From positions 1,200,087-1,248,102 of the forward strand of contig CP070677.1 in the NCBI GenBank assembly GCA_020352495.1: a stretch of DNA of 48,016 nucleotides, written 5' to 3'. A program made the position numbers and the translations under genes. The notes beneath the pieces were generated by a model, which searched no databases, was not told where the DNA came from, and was given only the letters and a program-made list of their open reading frames with translations. This document shows positions 40,682-48,016 of the stretch, in pieces (the first letter of the stretch is position 1; each line of letters opens with the position of its first letter). This stretch comes from Candidatus Latescibacterota bacterium. Its GTDB lineage: Bacteria > Krumholzibacteriota > Krumholzibacteriia > WVZY01.

Positions 40682-42886
40682 TCAGTTCATTGGTCGCATC
40701 GGCGCGTAGTGCGCAAGAAACTTTCGTTCACCCCCACCGTCGAAGATCACCGTCACACGCAGGTTCTCACCGGCGCCTTCGACTCTTCGCACGACCCCCT
40801 TCCCAAAGTCGTTGTGGATGACCCTCATCCCCACCGTATAATAGACTTCTTCCTGTGAATAGTCCTCGAATTCCCGTTTTTGTGTGGCAGCCCGCGGGCG
40901 TCCTTCAAAGAACCGCATTGGTCTACCCGCTGTACCGTCCGAATCGGTTTCGGCGAACAGGAGATTTTCGTCGCTGGCAATCGACCCATCGAGACATTCC
41001 TCCGGCACCTCGTAGAGAAACCGCGACGGCGAGCCGCCTTCGATGATCCCCATCCGCCTCCTCATATTGGCATACGAGAGAAAAAGCCGCTTTCTGGCAC
41101 GGGTCATCCCCACGTAGAACAGACGGCGTTCCTCCTCGAGGTCTTCTTGTTTATCCAGCGAGTTGTAGTGCGGGACGAGGCCCTCTTCCACACCAGCGAT
41201 GATGACACAGTCGAACTCGAGCCCTTTTGCGTTGTGAAGGGTCATCAGGGTCAGCTGACCCTGTACCTCATCCCACGTGTCGATGTCAGCCACCAGTGCG
41301 ATTTCCTCGAGGAACGCGCGCAGAGATCTGTCTTCGCTCGTTTCCGTAAAAATCTCGGCGGCGGTAACGAGCTCGTCGACGTTCTCGACTCTCGAGTCCG
41401 AATCCGGAAAACCATCGCGCAGGTAATCTCGATATTTTGTCTCGTCCAAGACAGCCTGGATTACGGCCGGCGCCTCTTCTCGTGCCGCGACGCCCTCGAG
41501 GTCGGTGAACAATTTGACAAATTCCGCGCAGCGTTTTATCTGTGCCGTACCCAGACCGGACACACCGGTTTTGAGTATCTCCATGATCGACACATTGTTC
41601 TTTCCCGCCATGACCGACAGGTTTTCGTACGTTGTCTTCCCCAATGCCCGCCGAGGAACGTTCAGAATTCGTTTGAGGCTGATGTTGTCGGCCGGATTCA
41701 CCAACAGCTTGCAGTATGCAAGGATGTCCCGCACTTCCATACGCTCGTAGAACCGGACGGCACCGATGATCTGATAAGGAAGCCCACCGAGTTTCAACAC
41801 GTCCTCGAGGGCACGGGATTGGGCGTTGGTTCTATAGAGGACGGCGATGTCACGGAGCTGGTGCCCGTCAGTCACAAGCGTGTTTACGGTGTTGAGCATA
41901 TTCATCGCTTCGGTCTCCTCATCCATGGAGACGATGAGCCCCACTTTTTCGCCGCGGTCTCCGTCCGTCCAAAGATTCTTGCCCTTCCGGCCCTTGTTGT
42001 GTGCGATCACGTGATTTGCCGCGTCGAGTATCATTTGTGTCGAACGGTAATTCTGTTCCAACCGGACTACTCGAGTCCCCGAGTAGAGGTCTTCAAAGTT
42101 GAGAATATGATCGACCTTCGCCCCCCGCCAGCTGTAGATAGACTGGTCGTCGTCCCCAACGACAAACAGATTTTTGTGATAGGAGGCCAGGGCATCGATC
42201 AAGGCCATCTGGATCGGATTGGTGTCTTGAAACTCGTCGACGAGGACGTATTGAAATCGGCGTGCGAAGTGATCCTTCGCCTGGGAGTGAACCGAGAACA
42301 GTTCCACCACCCTGGCAATGAGATCATCGAAATCGAGCGCGTTGGCTCGCGCGAGCGCCCGCTCGTACTCGCGATAGACCGACACAATTCGTTTTTTGAG
42401 GTTGTCCGTCACCCCCGACGCAACCAAATCCGGCGTCATGAGATCGTTTTTCCACCGGCTGATCTGGTCTCTGATCGCACGCGGGGATCGAATCAGTTGT
42501 CCGTGCAAGCCCTGTCTGGAGAGAATGTCTTTTATGAGATCGAGGCTGTCATCGGCGTCGTAGATCGTAAATCGATCCGACACCCCGATCTCCCGGCCGT
42601 GGCTTCTGAGAATCTTCACACCCGTCGCGTGAAACGTTCCCACCCACAGACGCTCGGAGATACCAGGACTGCTCTGTTCGAGGCGCTCTCTCATCTCACG
42701 CGCCGCACGGTTTGTAAACGTAAAGGCAAGGATGTTGTATGGGTGGATTCCCTTCTCCTGCACGAGGTAGGCGATCCGCTCGGTAAGCACCCGCGTCTTT
42801 CCGCTCCCCGCCCCCGCAATGACGAGGACGGGCCCCTCTGTGGCCTGCACGGCTTCTTGTTGTCTGTCGTTCAGTCGAAATGACAT
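40682..42886 (-). CDS. UvrD/PcrA superfamily I DNA helicase
   Basis: 734 residues from ATG 42886. 3'-5' DNA helicase for repair and replication-fork maintenance; cytoplasmic. All motifs are visible: Q-motif LNDRQQEAV, Walker A Lys30 in VIAGAGSGKTRVLTERI, motif Ia FTFTNRAAREMRERL, Walker B VDEFQDTNPIQ, motif III GDDDQSIYSWRGA, motif IV LEQNYRSTQMIL, motif V LMTLHNAKGLEFDCVI, and motif VI FYVGMTRARKRLFL. The C-terminal tail has DFGKGVVRRVEG, the Tudor-like end of PcrA. It is most like PcrA/UvrD of bacteria; naming between them is not settled from sequence alone. Confidence 0.95.
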   Translation of the reverse strand: MSFRLNDRQQEAVQATEGPVLVIAGAGSGKTRVLTERIAYLVQEKGIHPYNILAFTFTNRAAREMRERLEQSSPGISERLWVGTFHATGVKILRSHGREIGVSDRFTIYDADDSLDLIKDILSRQGLHGQLIRSPRAIRDQISRWKNDLMTPDLVASGVTDNLKKRIVSVYREYERALARANALDFDDLIARVVELFSVHSQAKDHFARRFQYVLVDEFQDTNPIQMALIDALASYHKNLFVVGDDDQSIYSWRGAKVDHILNFEDLYSGTRVVRLEQNYRSTQMILDAANHVIAHNKGRKGKNLWTDGDRGEKVGLIVSMDEETEAMNMLNTVNTLVTDGHQLRDIAVLYRTNAQSRALEDVLKLGGLPYQIIGAVRFYERMEVRDILAYCKLLVNPADNISLKRILNVPRRALGKTTYENLSVMAGKNNVSIMEILKTGVSGLGTAQIKRCAEFVKLFTDLEGVAAREEAPAVIQAVLDETKYRDYLRDGFPDSDSRVENVDELVTAAEIFTETSEDRSLRAFLEEIALVADIDTWDEVQGQLTLMTLHNAKGLEFDCVIIAGVEEGLVPHYNSLDKQEDLEEERRLFYVGMTRARKRLFLSYANMRRRMGIIEGGSPSRFLYEVPEECLDGSIASDENLLFAETDSDGTAGRPMRFFEGRPRAATQKREFEDYSQEEVYYTVGMRVIHNDFGKGVVRRVEGAGENLRVTVIFDGGGERKFLAHYAPMRPMN

Positions 42887-42983
42887 GGCTAAATCCAGTC
42901 GATCCAGAAAGACTAACCAACAATGGAGATTGATTCAACAGAAGGTTGAGGCCGGGTGCGGGCCCACACACTACCCATTCATT

Positions 42984-45900
42984 CTAAAAACCCGGGCCTA
43001 TGAAAAACGTGAAGTGGCTCGCGTAGAACTCCCGCAGGTCCGTCTGCCACGCCCATTGGAAGTTGAGAAGAAAATAGCCGATATAGAAGTGCAAACCCAG
43101 CCCGAGATCCCCGAGGGCATCCTTGAACTGGAGACCGTTGACATCGTCCCTAAACGGTTTGATGTCACCCTTGTCCCATACCGCGCCGGCATCGAAGAAT
43201 ACCTTGCCGCCGATATTGCCGATACCCCACCGACCGGGCCATCCCACGATGAGCGCGTCGATCAACGGGAACCGGTACTCGACGTTCATAAAGGCCATCC
43301 TCGACCCCTCGAAGCTCAAGAAGTCGTAGCCGCGAAGTGTGGTCGGGCCGCCGAGAAAGAACGTACGGGGGTCTTTGCCTTCGCTCGCCGCGAAGGCTCC
43401 ACGAAACGCCAACGAATTTCGGTAAAAGACCCGTTTGTATTTGCGGTAATCGATGTAACCGGTAGAGCGCGACACACCAGTCTCATCAAAACCGATTCCT
43501 CGCGAGAGGCTGACCATCCAACGTGATCCCTCGACCGGGCCAAACAGACTGTAAAAAGACGCGTCGTGTATAAACGACATCGTTGGCTCGACGAGCCTTC
43601 GTGTCGAGCGTCCGGATTCTTCGAAGATCAGTTGGTTTGTCAGCGGATCCTCGGCAACCGCTTCGAAGAACTGGCGCTCGGAGATGAACGCCTGGAGCTC
43701 GAAATCCAGCCTGTCGAACGTGTTGAAGGGGATGCTCACCAGGCCAAACATCCCGTAGTTTCTCTCGGCAAACAACGTGTAGTCTCTAAACGACTCGCCG
43801 ATCGATGACACCCGGCTGTTGAGAAAGTTCTTGAACTGGAAGACTCCAAAGCCGTAGTTGATGCGTTTTTTTAGATAATAGTACGACGCCAAAATATCCG
43901 AATCCGCAATATCCCTCTGAAGATTGAACGAGAACACCATCCGGTGGTTCCCAAGTATGTCGCTGAGGGCTATCGTGTTCGCGAGGCCAAACCCGTAGCC
44001 CGTAGCGAAGTACACACCCCCTCCGCCGATGAAATCGGGAGCCAGTTTGAGCTTGTACTTCGAGACCGTTCCGCCCTTGGTTTCCGGCTCTCCGTCGGTG
44101 ACGGGTCTGTGAATCCCCTCCAAGCCCTTCGTTTTGCGCGCGCCTGTCTTGACATCGGCTTCGAGCTCCGAAACGGCTCGTTGCGCGAGCGACGTACCTT
44201 CCGTTTCTTCATCCTTATCGTCGGAGACACCAGGAATGCGCGCGGCGACATTGAAAACCGATGCGGAATCCTCCTCCGTCACGGAGTAAACATCCGCCCC
44301 CGGCCCGGTCTCCTCCGACTCCGGGGTTTCCGGTTTCGCGAGCGCCGTCCGTTCAAACATCGCCACCAACGGAATATCGGGCCCCACAGAGCCCTCTACT
44401 GCGAGACTCGTGCCCGCACCCGTGGCACCCTCCTGAGCCTGAATCCCCGCGACGACCGACTCGTCCGCATATCTATTTCTGATGAGGGACTCCAGATCGT
44501 CCGAAATGAATATGTCATACCCCCCGTCGATGAAGGCGGTGAACGTCAGGCGGTTCTTGCTCTCAACGACGTCCGGCGTAAAGAGACCGCTCAACGCGTC
44601 CGTTATCCGGTAATGGGTCCCCTTCTCCAAATCGGCGATGTAGAGGTTGCTGATACCACTCACGTCCGACGTGAAAATCATCCTTTTGCCGTCATCGAGA
44701 ACGACGGCATCCGCATCGTCACCGGCCGTCTGGATCAATGGGCGCATCACGCGGGAATCGATTTCGATCTCGTAAATATCGAAACTCAAGCCCCGCCGGA
44801 CGTTCTCATACGCCAAAAAGTCCATCTCACTCAACGTCCGCTTTGCCTCCGCGTTCATGGTGGACGGCACGGGGATCGTGAGCTCGGGATAGTACGTGAA
44901 CACGACTCGTTTTCCGTCGGGGAAGAACCGGGGACTCAGCTGATCGGCGGGATCGTTGGTCAGTCTCTCCATTTCCCCCGATTCGACATCGACCAGGATG
45001 AGATCCGTCTGACCACCGAAATTGGCGCTGACACAGATCGAGGCGCCGTCTGGAGACCACGTCGGCGAGGTCATCTCATTGCACTCGACCTTTATTTTCT
45101 TTTTCACCTTACCCCTGTTCGAGTCCACGATATAGAGGACATCCCTACCCTTGGATTTTGCCACAAAGGTGAGATATGCCCCGTCGGGACTAAACGAGAT
45201 GCTGCTCGTGAAAAAGTGGAGCGATTCGAATCGGTTGGATCGGTAACCACTGACGAGCTTTTTTATGACCTTGCCGTCGATCGTCGACATGATATAGATC
45301 GAAATCAAGCCATCCCGGTCCGAGAAATAGGCAATCTTCTCACCATCGGGTGACATCACGGCCTTTGTGTTGTAGTACGCGCGGTTTTTCTTGTGATCCG
45401 TCAGCCGCCGCCCGATGTCCTCGGCCTCGGTCTTCTCCCCGTACATGGGCCAGTAGTGCTTTCGAAGCGATTTTTTCCACCTCGCACTGAACTCCCTTGT
45501 GTCGAGACCAAGCGTCCTTTCGAGGGCGATATCCGCGCTTCTCGTCGATCCCAGCGCGAAGAGGAGTTCGCGGACTTTTTCCTGACCGTAGGTGTCTTCA
45601 ATAAAGTTGAGTGCCGACTGCCCCTCTTTGTAGACCATGAACCCCCCCGCGTAGTCGAGGTCCACCAGATAGTCGTGGATCACCGCGTCGCGGATAAACA
45701 TATCGGATTCTTCATCCCATCCCACGGCGAGATACTCGGCAACCCCTTCGGCAATCCACAGCGGCATCGGAAAGAGATAGTTCCGTGAGAATACATTGTC
45801 GAGGAGTCTGTTGTAGACGATCTGAAAGGTAAAAACGTGTGCCAGCTCGTGGATCGCGGTATGTGCAAACGCCTTGTATGAGCCGGTAAAGGGAAGTACA

Positions 45901-46268
45901 ATCCGTTTCCTCGATGGTTCGGCGAAGGCTTGCACGCCTTCGGGAAGCAGCTGCTGCGCCACATTTGTCTGCAGGAAGTCGTTGTGCGCCCCATAGAGAA
46001 TGACCGGGACACGCCAGGGGAGCGTTTCCTGCACCTTTTCGGAGAGCATCCGGTATCCATCTTCCATGATCAGCGCGGCCCGGATGACAAATGCCTCCGA
46101 TCCCTGGTGGAAGTGGAACTCGAAATGCGGCGTCGTCAGAACCTGCCAGTCGAGGTTCTTGTATTGGATCTTGTTACGGCCAAACTGCGCCTGTGTGGGA
46201 ATGGCGGCGGCTGAGGCAAGTACAGTAAGAAGAACGAGAACGCTGATTATGCGGCCTCTAAGACGCAA
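42984..46268 (-). CDS. Omp85-type outer-membrane protein with N-terminal peptidase MA and TolB-propeller domains
   Basis: 1094 residues from TTG 46268 (AAAGGAAG upstream). Signal peptide IISVLVLLTVLASAAAIPTQ. Domains in order: peptidase MA with His140-Glu-Leu-Ala-His144 and the third ligand Glu in PLWIAEGVAEYLA (about 30-280); TolB/PD40 propeller with repeated SPDG blades (MSPDGEKIAYFSD, FSPDGAYLTFVAKSKG, WSPDGASICVS; about 280-620); a low-complexity acidic linker (about 620-740); a C-terminal 16-strand barrel with the Omp85 loop motif GGPTTLRGYDF and the terminal phenylalanine (FFIGPGF). There are no POTRA repeats. The TamB-like gene lies upstream. Inferred: an envelope assembly or export factor with proteolytic or sensing parts. 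Confidence 0.88.
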   Translation of the reverse strand: MRLRGRIISVLVLLTVLASAAAIPTQAQFGRNKIQYKNLDWQVLTTPHFEFHFHQGSEAFVIRAALIMEDGYRMLSEKVQETLPWRVPVILYGAHNDFLQTNVAQQLLPEGVQAFAEPSRKRIVLPFTGSYKAFAHTAIHELAHVFTFQIVYNRLLDNVFSRNYLFPMPLWIAEGVAEYLAVGWDEESDMFIRDAVIHDYLVDLDYAGGFMVYKEGQSALNFIEDTYGQEKVRELLFALGSTRSADIALERTLGLDTREFSARWKKSLRKHYWPMYGEKTEAEDIGRRLTDHKKNRAYYNTKAVMSPDGEKIAYFSDRDGLISIYIMSTIDGKVIKKLVSGYRSNRFESLHFFTSSISFSPDGAYLTFVAKSKGRDVLYIVDSNRGKVKKKIKVECNEMTSPTWSPDGASICVSANFGGQTDLILVDVESGEMERLTNDPADQLSPRFFPDGKRVVFTYYPELTIPVPSTMNAEAKRTLSEMDFLAYENVRRGLSFDIYEIEIDSRVMRPLIQTAGDDADAVVLDDGKRMIFTSDVSGISNLYIADLEKGTHYRITDALSGLFTPDVVESKNRLTFTAFIDGGYDIFISDDLESLIRNRYADESVVAGIQAQEGATGAGTSLAVEGSVGPDIPLVAMFERTALAKPETPESEETGPGADVYSVTEEDSASVFNVAARIPGVSDDKDEETEGTSLAQRAVSELEADVKTGARKTKGLEGIHRPVTDGEPETKGGTVSKYKLKLAPDFIGGGGVYFATGYGFGLANTIALSDILGNHRMVFSFNLQRDIADSDILASYYYLKKRINYGFGVFQFKNFLNSRVSSIGESFRDYTLFAERNYGMFGLVSIPFNTFDRLDFELQAFISERQFFEAVAEDPLTNQLIFEESGRSTRRLVEPTMSFIHDASFYSLFGPVEGSRWMVSLSRGIGFDETGVSRSTGYIDYRKYKRVFYRNSLAFRGAFAASEGKDPRTFFLGGPTTLRGYDFLSFEGSRMAFMNVEYRFPLIDALIVGWPGRWGIGNIGGKVFFDAGAVWDKGDIKPFRDDVNGLQFKDALGDLGLGLHFYIGYFLLNFQWAWQTDLREFYASHFTFFIGPGF

Positions 46269-46390
46269 CCCGTCTTCCTTTCCGTCATATCTGGTGGCCA
46301 GCTCCCATCGTCGACCCTTCAACCCCGTCCATATATTCAAAATATGTGCCCGATCGGCCCCACTCAAGCCAAAAAACCGGAAGCGCGGGA

Positions 46391-48016
46391 CTAGTACTCA
46401 AAGCGAAACTTGATGTCGAAGTTGATCTCGTCGGTCGTCTGCCGGCTTTTCCCGTAGAGACCCTTTTGGGAGTGCCGTATGATCTCCGAGCGGAGCAAGA
46501 GCATGTTGCTCAGCCGGTATTCGATATCGATCTCCCTGGCGCTCGATATCCTAAGGCCTTGTCGATAATTAAGATAAAGATCCTGCGATAAGTAACGCCC
46601 CACCGCGATACTCAGCTCGTTCTCGCCGGTTGGTGTGCCGCTGGTTCGGCCCACCGGGCGCGATTCGACGGCGATCGTATAGTCACTCATCTGCGCGTTT
46701 AGCATCCGCTCAAGGTAGTTGGAGGCGAGCGATGACGCCGTTTCACCGGCATCCCACGCACCCTCGCCGGTGAATGCCGACCCTCCCGGCACAACCTGCC
46801 CCCCCAACATCGCCCAAATATCAGCCTCGCTATACCCGGGCTCGCTATAGCTCAGAGTGATCTCTGGTTCCTTTTCATCCGCCGGCCATGACAGAGTGAG
46901 AAAAATCCGGCGCTCCACTTCCCCGGCTCGTCCGTGTGGCGTGTAGGCATCCAGGTAGATACCGGGTCTCAGGGTCGTCGCCGTCGCGAAATCGAATCTA
47001 CCTTCGGTGATTCGGAATTTGTTGTTGTAGAGACTGTACGATCCCCTCAAGACGTTGAGATCGCCCCTGAGGTATAGTCCTTTTTGATCACGTTTGAGTA
47101 TCAAATCACCACCGAGTTCCATCTGAAGGTCCGGGTTCTTCACCCAGACATTCTTTGGTGCAACGATCTCGAGGTCGCACAACCAGCGGGGTGAGGCGAC
47201 CGGCATCGTAAACGGTGACGGGGGTCCCTCTTGTTTGGCAAGCGACCGAGTGATTACGGCTTGTTTGACTTTGAGCGATCCACCGACCTTGGGAACGAGT
47301 CTTCCGTCTTCGCTCGGCTGTGACCGAACAACCAGCTCCCCTTCCTGGGTCGACTCGAATCCCGAGATTGATGAAAAAGGCAAATCTTTGAGGGTCAGGC
47401 TAATCTGATAATCGGCCAAATCGAAACCATCGAGTCTGGCCCATCCCGATCCTTCAAACCGGCCCTTTTTTCCCTTGCGTCCGTCGAGCGAGGTCAGTGT
47501 GATCCGATCGTCTCGGAGATGGATGTTCGCCGCTATTTCCCGGTAGACTTCGTCGGACCCCATCAGACGGAACGCGCAGTCGCGAAAATCTAGTTTTCCG
47601 GAGAACCGTGGAGCATCAACGGTACCGTCCACTCCGATCGAGCCCTCGAGCCTACCCCGGGAGGCGGCGATAGCATCGACATAACCGGACACGATCGACA
47701 AGTCGTTTGTCGAAACGCGGGCTTCCAAGTGGATCGGTGCCGACCGTCTGAGGTTGAAACCATCTCGCAAGTCCAAGTCGACAGGGAGCTCCCCGGTCAC
47801 GTTCGCCCGGATTTTCCCGTCGTCGACCGAAATCGATCGAATGTTGAGAAGCCCATCCCGATAAGACAGGTTGGTCCCAATATTGGGTAACGGGTTCGCA
47901 GGATCCTGGACCACCGAGTTCACCGCGCCGGAGAGATCGACGTTCAGATCGTCGAGTGTATTCGCCAGCGTCACCTCACCCGAGAACGCGAATCTCTCCC
48001 CCCACCGCACATTGGC
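46391..48016 (-). CDS. TamB/DUF490 family protein, C-terminal part (cut by right edge)
   Basis: 541 codons visible; the frame is open at the edge (GCC AAT GTG CGG), so the start lies outside. It has a long repetitive beta-rich stretch of the AsmA/TamB type (VTLANTLDDLNVDLSGAVNS, RLEGSIGVDGTVDAPRFSGK, GDLNVLRGSYSLYNNKFRIT, FAGE-like GRFDFATATTLRPGIYLDAY), then the DUF490 domain (GYSEADIWAMLGGQVVPGGS, YLSQDLYLNYRQGLRISSAR). It ends INFDIKFRFEY, with an aromatic terminal pattern like outer-membrane targets. TamB spans the periplasm and works with an Omp85 protein (TamA/BamA); the neighbour at 42984-46268 would be that partner. Confidence 0.9.
   Translation of the reverse strand, partial: ANVRWGERFAFSGEVTLANTLDDLNVDLSGAVNSVVQDPANPLPNIGTNLSYRDGLLNIRSISVDDGKIRANVTGELPVDLDLRDGFNLRRSAPIHLEARVSTNDLSIVSGYVDAIAASRGRLEGSIGVDGTVDAPRFSGKLDFRDCAFRLMGSDEVYREIAANIHLRDDRITLTSLDGRKGKKGRFEGSGWARLDGFDLADYQISLTLKDLPFSSISGFESTQEGELVVRSQPSEDGRLVPKVGGSLKVKQAVITRSLAKQEGPPSPFTMPVASPRWLCDLEIVAPKNVWVKNPDLQMELGGDLILKRDQKGLYLRGDLNVLRGSYSLYNNKFRITEGRFDFATATTLRPGIYLDAYTPHGRAGEVERRIFLTLSWPADEKEPEITLSYSEPGYSEADIWAMLGGQVVPGGSAFTGEGAWDAGETASSLASNYLERMLNAQMSDYTIAVESRPVGRTSGTPTGENELSIAVGRYLSQDLYLNYRQGLRISSAREIDIEYRLSNMLLLRSEIIRHSQKGLYGKSRQTTDEINFDIKFRFEY

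Noticed and set aside
40880..42883. A 667-codon open frame on the plus strand
   Set aside because: It is exactly antisense to the helicase gene, whose motifs are complete. Its translation has no fold-like pattern, and long antisense frames are expected opposite GC-rich codons.
43944..45353. A 469-codon open frame on the plus strand
   Set aside because: Antisense to the Omp85 fusion protein, with charged low-complexity translation and no ribosome site.
1..48016. tRNA genes, CRISPR arrays, insertion sequences, prophage or integrase genes
   Set aside because: GTTCGAATC-like T-loop strings occur (for example near 9718 and 26331) but lie inside protein genes without cloverleaf context. No regularly spaced repeats or transposase motifs were seen.

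Overview
The window looks like chromosomal DNA of an uncultivated diderm (Gram-negative) bacterium of moderate GC content. The evidence is a TamB-like protein beside an Omp85-type outer-membrane barrel, many signal peptides and lipoboxes, GatCAB, and the small ribosomal protein bTHX. Two neighbouring secreted proteins (beta-helix and lamin-tail) share a C-terminal TWGAxK ending, and the envelope gene set is of a kind I associate with FCB-type candidate phyla (Eisenbacteria, Krumholzibacteriota, Latescibacterota and relatives). That placement is inference. Apart from one lipoprotein gene at 284-897, every gene I can support is on the minus strand, so transcription runs from high to low coordinates. 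No tRNA, rRNA, CRISPR array, insertion sequence or phage gene was recognised.

Layout from right to left in the direction of transcription. 48016-42984: a TamB-like protein (cut by the right edge), then a large fusion of a zinc peptidase, a TolB-type propeller and an Omp85 barrel. 42886-37211: a UvrD/PcrA helicase, then gatC, gatA and gatB. 37031-34957: two secreted proteins, a parallel beta-helix and a lamin-tail domain protein, with matching C-terminal motifs; a TATAAT promoter precedes the first. 34668-27890: an acyl-CoA/B12 cluster (MeaB GTPase, both methylmalonyl-CoA mutase subunits, acyl-CoA dehydrogenase, thiolase, 3-hydroxybutyryl-CoA dehydrogenase). It has a good promoter in front and a rho-independent terminator between thiolase and the last gene, and it suits propionyl/methylmalonyl-CoA and beta-oxidation-type metabolism. 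27631-1: about forty mostly short, loosely spaced accessory genes. They encode small membrane proteins, lipoproteins, GNAT acetyltransferases, cupin, CBS, CYTH, HD, MBL-fold, peptide deformylase, Ntn hydrolase, DUF2164, DUF389, DUF4097, DUF4326, SGNH hydrolase, PAS and others.

The most notable find is at 2736-3392. An AhpD-like, signal-peptide-bearing protein is interrupted only by an in-frame UGA that turns the active-site CxxC into CxxU. Immediately downstream is a hairpin with a GGUCU apical loop at the same distance from UGA as I recall for the E. coli fdhF SECIS. I read it as a secreted selenoprotein. A second gene, Cdd1-like at 26753-27019, is also interrupted by a single in-frame UGA, and there a nonsense change of CGA is more likely. 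A DUF389 gene carries an in-frame UAG after a recognisable N-terminus, and the plus-strand lipoprotein has its leader and body in different frames. Several short genes were found by reading the gaps: bTHX at 2012-2122, a two-helix membrane protein at 9101-9268, a 55-residue protein at 15591-15758, and weaker ones at 13795-13989 and 16309-16425.
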